A program made the translations under genes and the position numbers. A stretch of DNA of 64,000 nucleotides from Acetobacteraceae bacterium (lineage in GTDB: Bacteria; Pseudomonadota; Alphaproteobacteria; Acetobacterales; Acetobacteraceae): contig PLXO01000031.1 in the NCBI GenBank assembly GCA_003151425.1, positions 1 to 64,000 on the forward strand, written 5' to 3'. This document shows, one piece after another, positions 53,013 through 62,714 of the stretch (position 1 is its first letter; each line of letters begins with the position of its first letter). The notes below the pieces were generated by a model, which had not been told where the DNA came from, ran no database searches, and was given only the letters and a program-made list of their open reading frames with translations.

Positions 53013-54959
53013 ATGCACACGGCCGATGACCTGTTCGCCGCCTATGCGCGTGGCTTCGAGGCGCATCGCGACGCTGAGCTGACGCTCGCGGAGTACCTGG
53101 ACGCCTGCCGCGCCAACCCGATGTCGTACGCAACCGCGACCGAGCGGCTGCTGGCGGCGATCGGCGAGCCGGAGATGGTGGACACCTCGAAGGACGCGCG
53201 CCTCGGGCGCATGTTCATGAACCGCACCATGCGGCTGTATCCCTCGTTCTCCGAGTTCTACGGCATGGAGGAGACGATCGAGCGCATCGTCGGCTTCCTG
53301 CGCCATGCCGCCCAGGGGCTCGAGGAGCGCAAGCAGATCATGTATCTGCTCGGCCCGGTCGGCGGAGGAAAATCGTCCCTGGCCGAGCGGCTGAAGGCGC
53401 TGATGGAAACCTATCCCATCTACGTCCTGAAGGCCGGCAGCGAGGTCAGCCCCGTGTTCGAGAGCCCGCTGGGGCTGTTCGATCCCGACAAGATGGGCAA
53501 GCTGCTGGAGGACCGCTACGGCATCCCGCAGCGCCGGCTGACCCGCATCATGAGCCCATGGTGCCTCAAGCGGCTGGACGAGTTCGACGGCGACCTGACG
53601 AAGTTCCGCGTGGTGAAGCTGATGCCGTCGCGGCTGCGCCAGATCGCGGTGGCGAAGACCGAGCCGGGCGACGAGAACAACCAGGACATTTCTTCCCTCG
53701 TCGGCAAGGTGGACATCCGCAAGCTGGAGTTGCATTCGCAGAACGATCCGGACGCGTACAGCTATTCCGGCGGGCTGAACCGCGCCAACCAGGGCATGCT
53801 CGAATTCGTGGAGATGTTCAAGGCGCCGATCAAGATGCTGCACCCGCTGCTGACCGCGACGCAGGAGGGGAATTACATCGGCACCGAGAATATCGGCGCC
53901 ATCCCGTTCTCCGGCATCATCATGGCCCACTCCAACGAGGCGGAGTGGACGAGCTTCAAGAACAACCGCAACAACGAAGCGTTCATCGACCGCATCTATG
54001 TCATCAAGGTGCCGTACTGCCTGCGGGTGACCGAGGAGCAGAAGATCTACGAGAAGCTGGTGTCGGGCTCGGAGCTCTCCGCGTCACCCTGCGCGCCGGC
54101 GACGCTGGAGATGCTGGCCCGCTTTTCCGTGCTGTCGCGGCTGAAGCGGCATGAGAATTCTACCCTCTACGCCAAGATGCGTGTCTATGACGGCGAGAGC
54201 CTGAAGGAAACCGACCCGCGCGCGCGCAGCCTGCAGGAATACAAGGATGCCGCGGGCGTCGAGGAGGGCATGGACGGCGCGTCCACCCGCTTCGCGTTCA
54301 AGGTGCTGGCGGCCACGTTCAACCACGACACCACCGAGATCGCGGCCGATCCGGTGCATCTGATGTACGTGCTGGAGCAGTCGATCCGGCGCGACCAGTT
54401 GCCGGCCGAGACCGAGAAGCGCTACCTCGAGTTCATCAAGGGCGAGCTGGCGCCACGTTACGCCGAATTCATCGGCAATGAGATCCAGAAGGCGTATCTG
54501 GAATCCTATCATGACTACGGCCAGAACCTGTTCGACCGCTACGTGGCCTATGCCGATGCCTGGATCGAGGATCAGGACTTCAAGGATGCCGACACCGGCC
54601 AGTTGCTGAACCGCGAGCTGCTGAACCAGGAGCTGACCAAGATCGAGAAGCCGGCGGGCATCGCCAATCCGAAGGACTTCCGGAACGAAGTAGTAAAATT
54701 CAGCTTGCGCACGCGGGCCAACAACAACGGAAAGAACCCGTCCTGGACCAGCTACGAGAAGATCCGCGAGGTGATCGAGCGGCGCATGTTCAGCCAGGTG
54801 GAGGAACTGCTGCCGGTGATCAGCTTCGGCTCGAAGAAGGACGGCGAGACCGAACGCAAGCACGACGAGTTCGTGCTGCGCATGACCGAGCGCGGCTATA
54901 CGGAACGCCAGGTGCGGCGCCTGGTCGAATGGTATATGCGGGTGAAGCAGGCCGGATGA
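53013..54959 (+). CDS. prkA: PrkA serine protein kinase / AAA+ protein
   Basis: 648 residues from the third in-frame start, an ATG with AAGGGGG 6 nt upstream, which aligns with E. coli YeaG; the track GTG is 9 codons earlier. AAA+ core with Walker A GPVGGGKSS and a sensor-like IPFSGIIMAHSNEAEW, then the C-terminal kinase-like domain ending RQVRRLVEWYMRVK. Homologues phosphorylate proteins or act as AAA+ proteases under nutrient stress. It heads the conserved prkA-yeaH-spoVR operon. Confidence 0.95.
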   Translation: MHTADDLFAAYARGFEAHRDAELTLAEYLDACRANPMSYATATERLLAAIGEPEMVDTSKDARLGRMFMNRTMRLYPSFSEFYGMEETIERIVGFLRHAAQGLEERKQIMYLLGPVGGGKSSLAERLKALMETYPIYVLKAGSEVSPVFESPLGLFDPDKMGKLLEDRYGIPQRRLTRIMSPWCLKRLDEFDGDLTKFRVVKLMPSRLRQIAVAKTEPGDENNQDISSLVGKVDIRKLELHSQNDPDAYSYSGGLNRANQGMLEFVEMFKAPIKMLHPLLTATQEGNYIGTENIGAIPFSGIIMAHSNEAEWTSFKNNRNNEAFIDRIYVIKVPYCLRVTEEQKIYEKLVSGSELSASPCAPATLEMLARFSVLSRLKRHENSTLYAKMRVYDGESLKETDPRARSLQEYKDAAGVEEGMDGASTRFAFKVLAATFNHDTTEIAADPVHLMYVLEQSIRRDQLPAETEKRYLEFIKGELAPRYAEFIGNEIQKAYLESYHDYGQNLFDRYVAYADAWIEDQDFKDADTGQLLNRELLNQELTKIEKPAGIANPKDFRNEVVKFSLRTRANNNGKNPSWTSYEKIREVIERRMFSQVEELLPVISFGSKKDGETERKHDEFVLRMTERGYTERQVRRLVEWYMRVKQAG

Positions 54960-54987
54960 CGGAGGGCGCCACAGGGGTAAGCGTTTC

Positions 54988-56379
54988 ATGAACATCGTCG
55001 ACCGCCGCCTCAACCCCAGCGGCAAGAACCTCGCCAACCGCCAGCGCTTCATGCGGCGAGCGAAGTCGTTGATCCGCAAGGCGGTGCATGAAAGCTCCGC
55101 CAGCCGCAGCATCAAGGATGCCGACGAAGCCGGCGAGGTCTCGCTGCCGGCGCAGGGCGTGCAGGAGCCGTCGTTCCGGCGCGGTGCCAGCGGCGGGGTG
55201 CGCGACTACCTGCTGCCCGGCAACAAGGAGTACCTGGAGGGCGACACCATCCCGCGCCCGCCCGGCGGCGGCGGTGGGTCCGGGAGCGAAGGCGCGCCGG
55301 ATGGCGAGGGCCAGGACGATTTCCGCTTCGCGCTGTCGCGCGAGGAGTTCGTCGACCTGTTCCTGGAAGACCTGGAACTGCCGGACCTGGCCAAGCGCAA
55401 GGTGGTGGACGCCGAGGCGCTGAGCTGGAGCCGCGCGGGTTATTCCGTGTCCGGCTCGCCGGCCAACCTCGCGCTGATGCGCACGGTGCGCAACAGCCTG
55501 TCGCGGCGCATCGCGCTGAAGCGGCCGAAGGCGGGCGAGATCGCCAAGCTGCGCGACGACATTGCCGAGCTGGACGCCGCCGCGGCGGGCGTCGCCGGCG
55601 TGGGCAGTGGGGCGCTGGACACAGGTGCGCGCGACCGGAACGCCGAGGACGATGCGCGGCGCATCGCACTCGAAGCCGAGCTGCAACGGCAGCTTCGCCG
55701 CACCACCCTGATCCCCTACATCGATCCGCTGGATGTGCGCTACAAGCGGTTCGAGGCGCATCCGAAGCCGGTGGCGCAGGCCGTGATGTTCTGCCTGATG
55801 GACGTGTCCGGCTCGATGACCGAGCACATGAAGGACCTGGCCAAGCGGTTCTACGTGCTGCTTTACATCTTCCTGAAGCGTCGCTACAAAAACGTCGACG
55901 TCGTGTTCATCCGCCACACGCATTTGGCGCAGGAGGTCGACGAGGACACGTTCTTCAACAGCCCGGAGACCGGCGGCACCGTGGTCTCCACCGCGCTGGA
56001 GGAAATGCAGCGCGTGGTGCGGGAGCGCTACAACCCGGACATGTGGAACATCTACGCCGCGCAGGCGTCGGACGGCGACAACACGGCGTCGGACAACGAG
56101 CGCACGGCGGCGCTGCTGAACGGCTCGATCCTGCCGTCGTGCCAATACTACGCCTATCTCGAGGTCGGGCGCGATTCGGAACATTTCCCGCCCGGATTCA
56201 TCCGTCGCGAAAGCGACCTGTGGCAAACCTACACCGAGATCTGCCGCACCGGCGCGCCGATGGCGATGCGCAAGGTGGGCCACCGGCGCGACATCTATCC
56301 GGTGTTCCGGGAACTGTTCGCACCGCGCAACGGTGCCGGGCAGACGGCGGGCCAGACCGCGGGAGTCGAAGCCGAATGA
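54988..56379 (+). CDS. YeaH/YhbH family protein (DUF444)
   Basis: A 463-residue protein with a VWA-like domain: the MIDAS-type DVSGSM in FCLMDVSGSMTEHMKDL, then FIRHTHLAQEVDE and GGTVVSTALEEM. The N-terminal segment IVDRRLNPSGKNLANRQRFMRR is the family signature, followed by a Gly-rich linker. It acts with PrkA in stress responses, probably as an adaptor. The stop overlaps the spoVR ATG (ATGA). Confidence 0.93.
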   Translation: MNIVDRRLNPSGKNLANRQRFMRRAKSLIRKAVHESSASRSIKDADEAGEVSLPAQGVQEPSFRRGASGGVRDYLLPGNKEYLEGDTIPRPPGGGGGSGSEGAPDGEGQDDFRFALSREEFVDLFLEDLELPDLAKRKVVDAEALSWSRAGYSVSGSPANLALMRTVRNSLSRRIALKRPKAGEIAKLRDDIAELDAAAAGVAGVGSGALDTGARDRNAEDDARRIALEAELQRQLRRTTLIPYIDPLDVRYKRFEAHPKPVAQAVMFCLMDVSGSMTEHMKDLAKRFYVLLYIFLKRRYKNVDVVFIRHTHLAQEVDEDTFFNSPETGGTVVSTALEEMQRVVRERYNPDMWNIYAAQASDGDNTASDNERTAALLNGSILPSCQYYAYLEVGRDSEHFPPGFIRRESDLWQTYTEICRTGAPMAMRKVGHRRDIYPVFRELFAPRNGAGQTAGQTAGVEAE

Positions 56380-57941
56380 ACGTCATCACGCGCGTCGATC
56401 GGCCGTTGTTCGAAGGGGCCGAGTGGGACTTCTCCGTCATCCAACGCGTGCATGACGCAATCCAGGCGGTGGCGGTCAACGAGCTCGGACTGGACGTCTA
56501 TCCGAACCAGATCGAGGTGATCAGCACCGAGCAGATGCTGGACGCGTATTCCTCGATCGGCATGCCGCTATTCTACAAGCACTGGTCGTTCGGCAAGCAT
56601 TTCGCCCGCAACGAGGCGCTGTATCGCGCCGGCATGCAGGGACTGGCCTACGAGATCGTCATCAATTCCAACCCGTGCATCTCCTACATCATGGAGGAGA
56701 ACACGGCGACGATGCAGACGCTGGTGATCGCGCACGCGGCGTTCGGCCACAACCATTTCTTCAAGAACAACTATGTGTTCCAGCAATGGACCGATGCCGA
56801 TGGCATCCTGGACTATCTGGAATTCGCCCGCGGCTATATCGCCACCTGCGAGGAGCGCTACGGCGAGGCGGCGGTGGAACGGTTGCTGGACGCCGCGCAC
56901 GCGCTGATGAGCCACGCGGTCCACCGCTATCCGCGCAAGCGCGTCACCGATCTGCGCATGGAAGAAAAGCGCGCGCGCGACCGGCGCCAGTACGACGAGG
57001 AGATGTTCAACGATCTGTGGCGCACCGTGCCGCACAAGGGCGCCAAGAAGAAGGACAAGTCCGTCGAGGAACGCCGCCGCGCGCTGCTGCAACTGCCGCA
57101 GGAGAATATCCTGGCCTTCCTGGAACGGTCGGCCCCGCGTCTGGTGCCTTGGCAGCGCGAGATATTGCGCATCGTGCGGCAGATCGCCCAGTACTTCTAT
57201 CCGCAGGGCCAGACCAAGCTGATGAACGAGGGCTGCGCGACCTACGTGCACTATCGGATCATGCAGCGCCTGCACCAGACCGGCGCGCTGACCGACGGGG
57301 CGATGGTGGAGTTCCTGCGCAGCCACACCAACGTGGTGTTCCAGCCGGAGTTCGACGATCCGCGCTACAGCGGGATCAATCCGTACGCGCTCGGGTTTGC
57401 CATGATGCGGGACATCGCGCGCATCTGCACCGATCCGAAAGATGAGGACCGCGAGTGGTTCCCGGCGATCGCCGGCCGTGGCGACGAGATGGCGGTGCTG
57501 CGCGAGGTGTGGGCGAATTATCGCGATGAGAGCTTCGTGTTGCAGTATCTGAGCCCGCGCATGATCCGCGAGTTCGGCCTGTTCCACGTGCTGGATGACG
57601 CGAGCGAGCAGCATCTGCGGGTGCAGGCGATCCACGACGAGCGCGGCTATCGGAAGATCCAGCGTGCGCTGGCGCGGCAGTACGACGTGGCCTACACGAC
57701 GCCGGACATCCAGGTGGTGGACGTGAACCTGGAGGGCGACCGCAAGCTGATCCTGCATCACCGCACGCTGAACCGCGTGCTGCTGGAGGAGAAGGACACC
57801 AAGCTGGTGCTGCAGCACGTGGCCGATATGTGGGGCTACGACGTGGTGCTGAAGGAGATCGATCCGGCGAACGATTCGGTGCTGAAGGAGCATGCGGCGA
57901 CGCCTCGGCCGGGGATCCTGCCGACGGTTGGGGACACGTAG
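56376..57941 (+). CDS. SpoVR family protein
   Basis: 521 residues from the ATG overlapping the yeaH stop. Family motifs: VYPNQIEVISTEQMLDAY, YKHWSFGKHFARNE, NSNPCISYIMEENT, GHNHFFKNNYVF, and the C-terminal VLLEEKDTKLVLQHVADMWGYDV. Named from a Bacillus spore-cortex gene but widespread with prkA-yeaH in non-sporulating bacteria. Function is unknown; the operon is usually induced in stationary phase or nitrogen limitation. A hairpin directly follows the stop. Confidence 0.95.
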   Translation: MNVITRVDRPLFEGAEWDFSVIQRVHDAIQAVAVNELGLDVYPNQIEVISTEQMLDAYSSIGMPLFYKHWSFGKHFARNEALYRAGMQGLAYEIVINSNPCISYIMEENTATMQTLVIAHAAFGHNHFFKNNYVFQQWTDADGILDYLEFARGYIATCEERYGEAAVERLLDAAHALMSHAVHRYPRKRVTDLRMEEKRARDRRQYDEEMFNDLWRTVPHKGAKKKDKSVEERRRALLQLPQENILAFLERSAPRLVPWQREILRIVRQIAQYFYPQGQTKLMNEGCATYVHYRIMQRLHQTGALTDGAMVEFLRSHTNVVFQPEFDDPRYSGINPYALGFAMMRDIARICTDPKDEDREWFPAIAGRGDEMAVLREVWANYRDESFVLQYLSPRMIREFGLFHVLDDASEQHLRVQAIHDERGYRKIQRALARQYDVAYTTPDIQVVDVNLEGDRKLILHHRTLNRVLLEEKDTKLVLQHVADMWGYDVVLKEIDPANDSVLKEHAATPRPGILPTVGDT

Positions 57942-57959
57942 GGCGGGTTGTAACCCGCC
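57942..57959 (+). terminator. hairpin after spoVR
   Basis: GGCGGGTT-GT-AACCCGCC begins one base after the stop codon. There is no T-run, but the stem is GC-rich and its AACCCGCC arm repeats a few bases later. Confidence 0.55.
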
Positions 57960-58041
57960 GCTTGCAACCCGCCGCGATCGCCAACCAACCCCCGCGCCAC
58001 GCCGGTCCCGCCTCTCGGGGCCACCGCTTACGCAACGGCGT

Positions 58042-59046
58042 TTATGCGGGGATTTGACACTGGTACGGAGGCGGCCCGCTCTCACGTCTTGGCGGCGTCT
58101 CCACCCGACGCCGTAGGGCCGCAAGAATTTTGTGTCCGTCAGCCGTCAGTTCGTATGGGGCGCGTCGCGCATCGGTCTGGTTACGAACCGTATTTTTGCG
58201 CTTTAAGGTTTTGCATGAGCGCGTTCATCGATGTTTGAGAAATCCCCAACGCGAGGCCGACGTCCCGCGTGCGTGTCGGCCCCTGGCTCTCCAGGTAGGA
58301 CAGCACGTCGCGAACCCGCGCCGACCGGAACGGAAGCGGCGGGGTATCAGCGTGGAACGCGGCCGCCGATCGTTGCCAATGCGTCGCTCCAGCCGCGGTT
58401 AGCCGATACAGATCGCCATAGGTTGCGTGCCCGGTCTTCTCGATAAGGCCCGCCTCGCGCAAAGATTCCGCGATCCTGGCAGTCTTGCCGGCATACATAT
58501 TTGTCACGACGGCGATCTTCGATAGCGTCGTCGCCTCGGTTCCCGGAACCGCGGATAGCGCGCGTTCCTGGTCTGGCCGCAGCAAGGTCGATGGGTCGTC
58601 CCTGAGCACTACTACAAACGTGGGATAATTCGGGTCAGCGGATCGTATGAGGCCGCGTGCGGTCAGGGCGACAACCAATTGATGGACACGTTGGCGCGTT
58701 ACGCCGAACAAGGTCACCAATTCTGCTCCACGTCGAGGCCGGTCGAGCGACGCCAGCAAGCGGGAAGCTGAGCCGCCAGGGACCGCGTCGGTCATTGCCT
58801 TTCGGCCGCGCGTCCGGACAGCGGCAGCGATCGATATGTCCACCCGCTTCCCCCGTGGGGTGAGATGCCAGGCGCGATGTCCGTTGCGCGCGGCAAGACC
58901 CGACGAGGCGAGTGTTGCAAGGTCCAGTTGGTCCGCCGGAGATTCAGGCCCGCGCGCAGGGCAATCAGCGTCTTTCGGTCGGTACCGGAGCGAAGAGCTT
59001 CGAGGCAGGCAGCTTCGGACGCACGCAACGCGATGGGCTTTTGCAT
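58042..59046 (-). pseudogene. winged-helix transcriptional regulator with two frameshifts
   Basis: Three pieces in different frames form one protein. From the ATG at 59046: MQKPIALRASEAACLEALRSG...LRAGLNLRR. After a shift near 58925: LATLASSGLAARNGHRAWHLTPRGKR, running into the 220-residue track ORF with wHTH units (LVTLFGVTRQRVHQLVVALTARGLI and GPTRTRDVGLALGISQTSMNALMQNL). After a second shift in an AAAAA run near 58200: NTVRNQTDARRAPYELTADGHKILAAL to TAA at 58042. At least three winged-helix modules, MarR-like wording. Either decayed or assembly error; two independent shifts favour decay. Confidence 0.75.
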
Positions 59047-59129
59047 CGCAGCTCGCTCATTCAAAGTGGAAGTCGCAGCATGCCTCGCTACGCGATGTGG
59101 TGGCGATTCGCTATCGTGGTGGGTCGAGT

Positions 59130-59156
59130 GGCGCGGCGGAGTTTCACCGCCGCGCC
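59130..59156 (-). terminator. 10-bp-stem hairpin downstream of the small-protein module
   Basis: GGCGCGGCGG and CCGCCGCGCC pair perfectly around a 7-nt loop, about 100 bp after the end of the small membrane-protein gene on the minus strand. No T-run is seen. Confidence 0.45.
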
Positions 59157-59258
59157 GGTCGACCTCGTGGTTGACCTTAGGGGCCAGGGTGATCGCATTT
59201 GAGCCGCTGGGTGGCCCGGGTGCGCCGGCTGATCGAGGCGCCAAACCGGCGCGCGGCC

Positions 59259-59438
59259 TCAGGAAGCACGCGACAGAAGGACCGGTGTCTCGGACGGCAC
59301 CGGACCACCCGGCCGTTGCGAACGCGGAAGCGCGCGCTTGGCCGAGCGGTCCAGCGGCGCCAGCAGGGCACCGAGCAATGTCGCCATGACCAGGGCGCCC
59401 AGTGGGGCACCAAGCGCACCCAGGATCATGGACGTCAT
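59259..59438 (-). CDS. small membrane protein, module copy A
   Basis: A 59-residue protein not translated correctly in the ORF track. It begins MTSMILGALGAPLGALVMATLLGALLAPLDR, a single hydrophobic segment ending in an ALLAPLD motif, then a basic/proline tail. GGGAGCCCGACG precedes the ATG, as for its paralogue at 62715-62918 (GGAGCCCGACA). It follows a 40-residue secreted peptide gene by 37 bp. Function unknown; the paired arrangement on both sides of emrAB is the main support. Confidence 0.6.
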   Translation of the reverse strand: MTSMILGALGAPLGALVMATLLGALLAPLDRSAKRALPRSQRPGGPVPSETPVLLSRAS

Positions 59439-59475
59439 CGTCGGGCTCCCGCGGGAGGGGGGCGTCGCCGACAGG

Positions 59476-59598
59476 TCAGCCGGCCGACGTGGACGGCGGG
59501 TACAGCGACACGGTCGAGGCGTGTGCCGCCGGGATCAATTCGGCGGTGCCGAGGGCGATGCCCAGAATGGCCGCCAGGGTGAGGAACATGGTTTTCAT
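59476..59598 (-). CDS. 40-residue secreted peptide, copy 1
   Basis: MKTMFLTLAAILGIALGTAE, then LIPAAHA and a mature part STVSLYPPSTSAG. This is a complete Sec signal peptide with an AHA cleavage site leaving about 13 residues. It is too short for the ORF track in its own frame. Two near-identical paralogues lie at 62962 and 63215. Start ATG is preceded by GGAGAACGACG in all three. The tiny mature peptide (TVSLYPPSxSAG) is conserved between copies. Similar short exported proteins occur in other Acetobacteraceae; role unknown. Confidence 0.75.
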   Translation of the reverse strand: MKTMFLTLAAILGIALGTAELIPAAHASTVSLYPPSTSAG

Positions 59599-59790
59599 CG
59601 TCGTTCTCCAGGTTAGCCGTGGTCCGCAGAAGCACGGCAGGTTGGTCTGGCATTTCGTCTGCCGCTGAGTAGATCGTCGGAGCTCGCGGTTTATTCCGCC
59701 GCTTCAATTCGTGTCGGTGGATTCGCTCACTGTTACCGCTTCAATTCGGGTGGATGGGTTCGCCTTGCTGATGTGCGGATCGAGGGCGGG
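59599..59790. other. intergenic with a 40-bp direct repeat
   Basis: CCGCTTCAATTCGTGTCGGT and CCGCTTCAATTCGGGTGGAT head two imperfect copies (59698 and 59737) just before the efflux-gene stop. No gene seen. Confidence 0.6.
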
Positions 59791-61359
59791 TCAGTGCGCG
59801 CCCCCTCCGCTCACAGCCCCCTTGCGCAACAGGGCGACCGACACCGCGGCCAGCAGCAGGACCGCGCCCAGCAGGGCGAAACTGTCGCTGTAGCCCATCA
59901 GCGTCGCCTGCGCGCGGATCGTGTTGCCGACGGCGATGATCGCGCTGTGCATCGCGGCGGCCGGATCCGCCGAGCCATGCGCCAGGAAATATTGCTGCAT
60001 CGCGGAGAGTTGCGCCCGGGTTGATGGTTCCAGCAGCGAGACGTGCTGATTGATGACGAACGAGTGGTACTGCTCGCGCTTGGTATAGAAGGTCTCCAGC
60101 ATCGCGGTGCCGATCGCGCCGCCGAGATTGCGCATCATGTTGAAGATGCCGGAGGCGCCACCTGCGTCCTGGCCACGGATGCCGAGCAGCGCGATCGAGG
60201 ACAGCGGCGCCATCACGACGGCCTGGCCGAGCGCGCGGGTGACGTCGGGCCAGAACAACTGCGGTGCGGCGTAGTTCGCGTCCATGTGCAGGTTCATGAA
60301 GCAGCTTGTCGCGAACACCACCAGGCCGGTGCCGACCAGCAGGCGGGGGTCGATGCGGCGCATCAGCAGCGGCAGCAGCGGGATCACCACAAGCTGCGGC
60401 AGGCCGGTCCAGGCCATGACACTGCCGATCTGCTGGGCGTTGAAGCCCTGCGCATTGGCGAGGTACTGCGGCAGCAGATAGGCCGAACCATACAGCGCGG
60501 AGCCGAGCAGGAAATTGGCCAGCGTACCGAAGCCGAAATTGCGCCGTGCCAACAGACGAAAATTCACCAGCGGCTCCGGCCGGGTGAATTCCACGATCAG
60601 GAAGCCGCCGAGCGCCAGCGCCGCGACCAGGGTCAGTTGCACGATGAAGGGAGAGCCGAACCAGTCGTAGACGTTGCCCTCGTCGAGCACCGTTTGCAGC
60701 GCGGCGAGCCCGACCGCCATCAGTGCGATACCGAGCCAGTCGCCGCGGCGCAGCAGGTCGAGCTGCATCTTGGACCTCGGCAACGCGTAGACCAGCATCG
60801 CCAGCATCGCCGCGCCGGGCACCAGGTTGAGGTAGAAGATCGAGGACCAGCCGTAGGTTTCCGTGAAGTAGCCGCCGATTGTCGGGCCGATCGCCGGAGC
60901 GAAGGTGGCGGTCAGCGCGAACGCCGCCAGACCGATCGCGCGCTTGGCCGGCGGCAGCATGGTCACCACGATGGTGAAGGCCAACGGGATCAGCACGCCG
61001 CCGGCGAAGCCCTGCAGGCCGCGCAGCACGATCATCTCGGGCAGGCTGCTGGCCTGGCCGCACAGCGCGGAGAACAACAGGAACAGCGCGACGTTGGCGA
61101 TCAGGTAGCGGCGCAGCGAGAACACCCGGCTGAGATAGTCGGACAGCGGAATGACGATGATCTCGCCGATCAGATAGGCGGTGGTGATCCAGGCGCCGTT
61201 GACGCCGCCGGTGCCGATGCCGCCCTCGATGTCCCGCAGCGAGGCGTTGGTGATCTGGATGTTCAGCACCGCCATGAAGGCGCCGAGCATCGCACCGGCG
61301 ACGACGATCCAGGTCTTGATCGAAACGGTCGGCTCGCTGCTCGTGGTGGCTTCAGACAT
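59791..61359 (-). CDS. EmrB-type MFS multidrug efflux permease (DHA2 family)
   Basis: A 522-residue proton antiporter with 14 predicted spans. The N-terminus has NIQITNASLRDIEGGIG and WITTAYLIGEIIVIPLSDYLSR, and motif C-like GPTIGGYFTETYGW follows in the fifth span, all typical of EmrB/QacA-type DHA2 pumps. It works with the EmrA-like adaptor encoded upstream and an outer-membrane factor located elsewhere. The gene pair is separated by a repeat block. Confidence 0.92.
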   Translation of the reverse strand: MSEATTSSEPTVSIKTWIVVAGAMLGAFMAVLNIQITNASLRDIEGGIGTGGVNGAWITTAYLIGEIIVIPLSDYLSRVFSLRRYLIANVALFLLFSALCGQASSLPEMIVLRGLQGFAGGVLIPLAFTIVVTMLPPAKRAIGLAAFALTATFAPAIGPTIGGYFTETYGWSSIFYLNLVPGAAMLAMLVYALPRSKMQLDLLRRGDWLGIALMAVGLAALQTVLDEGNVYDWFGSPFIVQLTLVAALALGGFLIVEFTRPEPLVNFRLLARRNFGFGTLANFLLGSALYGSAYLLPQYLANAQGFNAQQIGSVMAWTGLPQLVVIPLLPLLMRRIDPRLLVGTGLVVFATSCFMNLHMDANYAAPQLFWPDVTRALGQAVVMAPLSSIALLGIRGQDAGGASGIFNMMRNLGGAIGTAMLETFYTKREQYHSFVINQHVSLLEPSTRAQLSAMQQYFLAHGSADPAAAMHSAIIAVGNTIRAQATLMGYSDSFALLGAVLLLAAVSVALLRKGAVSGGGAH

Positions 61360-61429
61360 GGTGGCGTCCCTTCTACTGCGCGTCGTTTGACGTGCGCCCG
61401 TTCCTGTTCATGGCGCATCTCACCGGTGC

Positions 61430-61510
61430 ACGCTCCGGTGAGCGCACGCCGCGGCCGGTGCGCCGGTCAGAGCGCGCCGGTCGGCGCACGCCGGCCAGAG
61501 CGCGCCGATC
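61430..61510. repeat. CCGGTCAGAGCGCGCCGGTCGGCGCACG-type repeats between emrA and emrB
   Basis: Degenerate 12-18 bp units (GGTCAGAGCGCGCC, GGCCAGAGCGCGCC, GATCAGAGCGCGCC) run up to the stop codon of the EmrA-like gene. They widen the emrA-emrB gap to about 150 bp, whereas such pairs are often almost contiguous. Confidence 0.75.
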
Positions 61511-62627
61511 AGAGCGCGCCCGGGTCGGCGACCTTGGTGTCGATGGTCGGCTCGACCGACATGCCCGGGCGCAGCATGCCGGCGAGCGGATCGTGCGGAT
61601 CGATGACGATCTTCACCGGAATGCGCTGGACGATCTTGGTAAAGTTGCCGGTGGCGTTGTCGGGCGGCAGCAGGGTGAACTCCTGGCCGCTGGCCGGGGC
61701 AATACTGTCGACATGGCCGTGCACGACGGCGCCGGGGAACATATCGACATCGATATAGACCTGCTGGCCGGGCCGCACGTCGGTGAGCTGCGTCTCCTTG
61801 TAGTTCGCGGAGACGTAGACCGCCCGCAGCGGCACCACTGCCATGAGCTGGGTGCCGGCCTGGACGTACTGGCCGACGCGCAACGTGCGCGCGCCCACCG
61901 TGCCGTCGTTCGGCGCGGTGATGGTGGTGTAGCTCAGGTTCAGCTCGGCCTGGTGCCCCGCGGCCTGGCGCTGCGCCAGCGTGGCCTGCGCCTTGGCAAG
62001 CTGGGCGCGCAGCACGTCGGTCTGTTTCGATGCCACGCCGATGCCGGCCTGGTCGTGTGCCAGCGTTGCCTGCCGCTCCTGGATCTCGGCCTGGTATTGC
62101 TGTGCCTGCTGGATCGTTCCGGCGCCGGTGCGCGCCAGGTCGGTGTAGCGCAGGCGCTGCTGATCAGAGAATGTCACGGCGGCCTGATCGGCGGCGACCA
62201 GGGTGCGTGCCTGCGCGATGATCAGGGCCTGCTGCTCGATCTCCTGTTGCAGGTTGACGATGTCGGCCTGGGCCGCGGCGACGTCGGCGCGCGCCTGGTC
62301 GAGGGCGGTGCGGTAGTCGCGGTCGTCGATGCGGGCCAGCACGTCGCCGGCGTGCACCGGCTGATTGTCCTGCACCAGCACCTGGGCGAGGATGCCGGAG
62401 ACCTTGGGGCTGAGGATCACCGAGTCCGCGGCGATGTAGGCATCGTCGGTGGCGACCTGGAAGCGCCCGACGGTCCACCAGTCATGCGCATACACGCCGG
62501 CGGCGGCGACGATGCCAAGCGCGGCTGCGCCGAGCAGCAGGCGCTCGGCGGAAATTCCGGCACGCTGGCCGGCGATGGCGTGGGGCGGCAGGGTGATCTC
62601 GTCTGCGCAGGAATCGGATGCATCCAC
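61509..62627 (-). CDS. EmrA-type membrane-fusion adaptor (HlyD family)
   Basis: A 372-residue periplasmic adaptor: a short cytoplasmic tail, one span (LLLGAAALGIVAAAGVYA), split lipoyl domain (ATDDAYIAADSVILSPKVSGILAQVLV ... ITAPNDGTVGARTLRVGQYV), a long alpha-hairpin rich in Gln/Ala, and a C-terminal beta-barrel (YVSANYKETQLTDVRPGQQVYIDVDMFP). It links the MFS pump to an outer-membrane channel. GGAGGG precedes the start. Confidence 0.92.
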   Translation of the reverse strand: MDASDSCADEITLPPHAIAGQRAGISAERLLLGAAALGIVAAAGVYAHDWWTVGRFQVATDDAYIAADSVILSPKVSGILAQVLVQDNQPVHAGDVLARIDDRDYRTALDQARADVAAAQADIVNLQQEIEQQALIIAQARTLVAADQAAVTFSDQQRLRYTDLARTGAGTIQQAQQYQAEIQERQATLAHDQAGIGVASKQTDVLRAQLAKAQATLAQRQAAGHQAELNLSYTTITAPNDGTVGARTLRVGQYVQAGTQLMAVVPLRAVYVSANYKETQLTDVRPGQQVYIDVDMFPGAVVHGHVDSIAPASGQEFTLLPPDNATGNFTKIVQRIPVKIVIDPHDPLAGMLRPGMSVEPTIDTKVADPGAL

Positions 62628-62714
62628 GGGGCTGCCCTCCAGGTCATGTCGGGAAAATTGTGTTGGAACGAAACGAAGGTGTGTCCGCGCCGGTGCGCGG
62701 CGTCAGGCGGCGTT

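Noticed and set aside
56568-58124. 518-residue minus-strand ORF opposite spoVR
   Set aside because: It is the antisense shadow of a well-supported gene in high-GC DNA, rich in His/Arg/Gln with no domain. Only its first ~25 codons fall near the regulator pseudogene, in a different frame.
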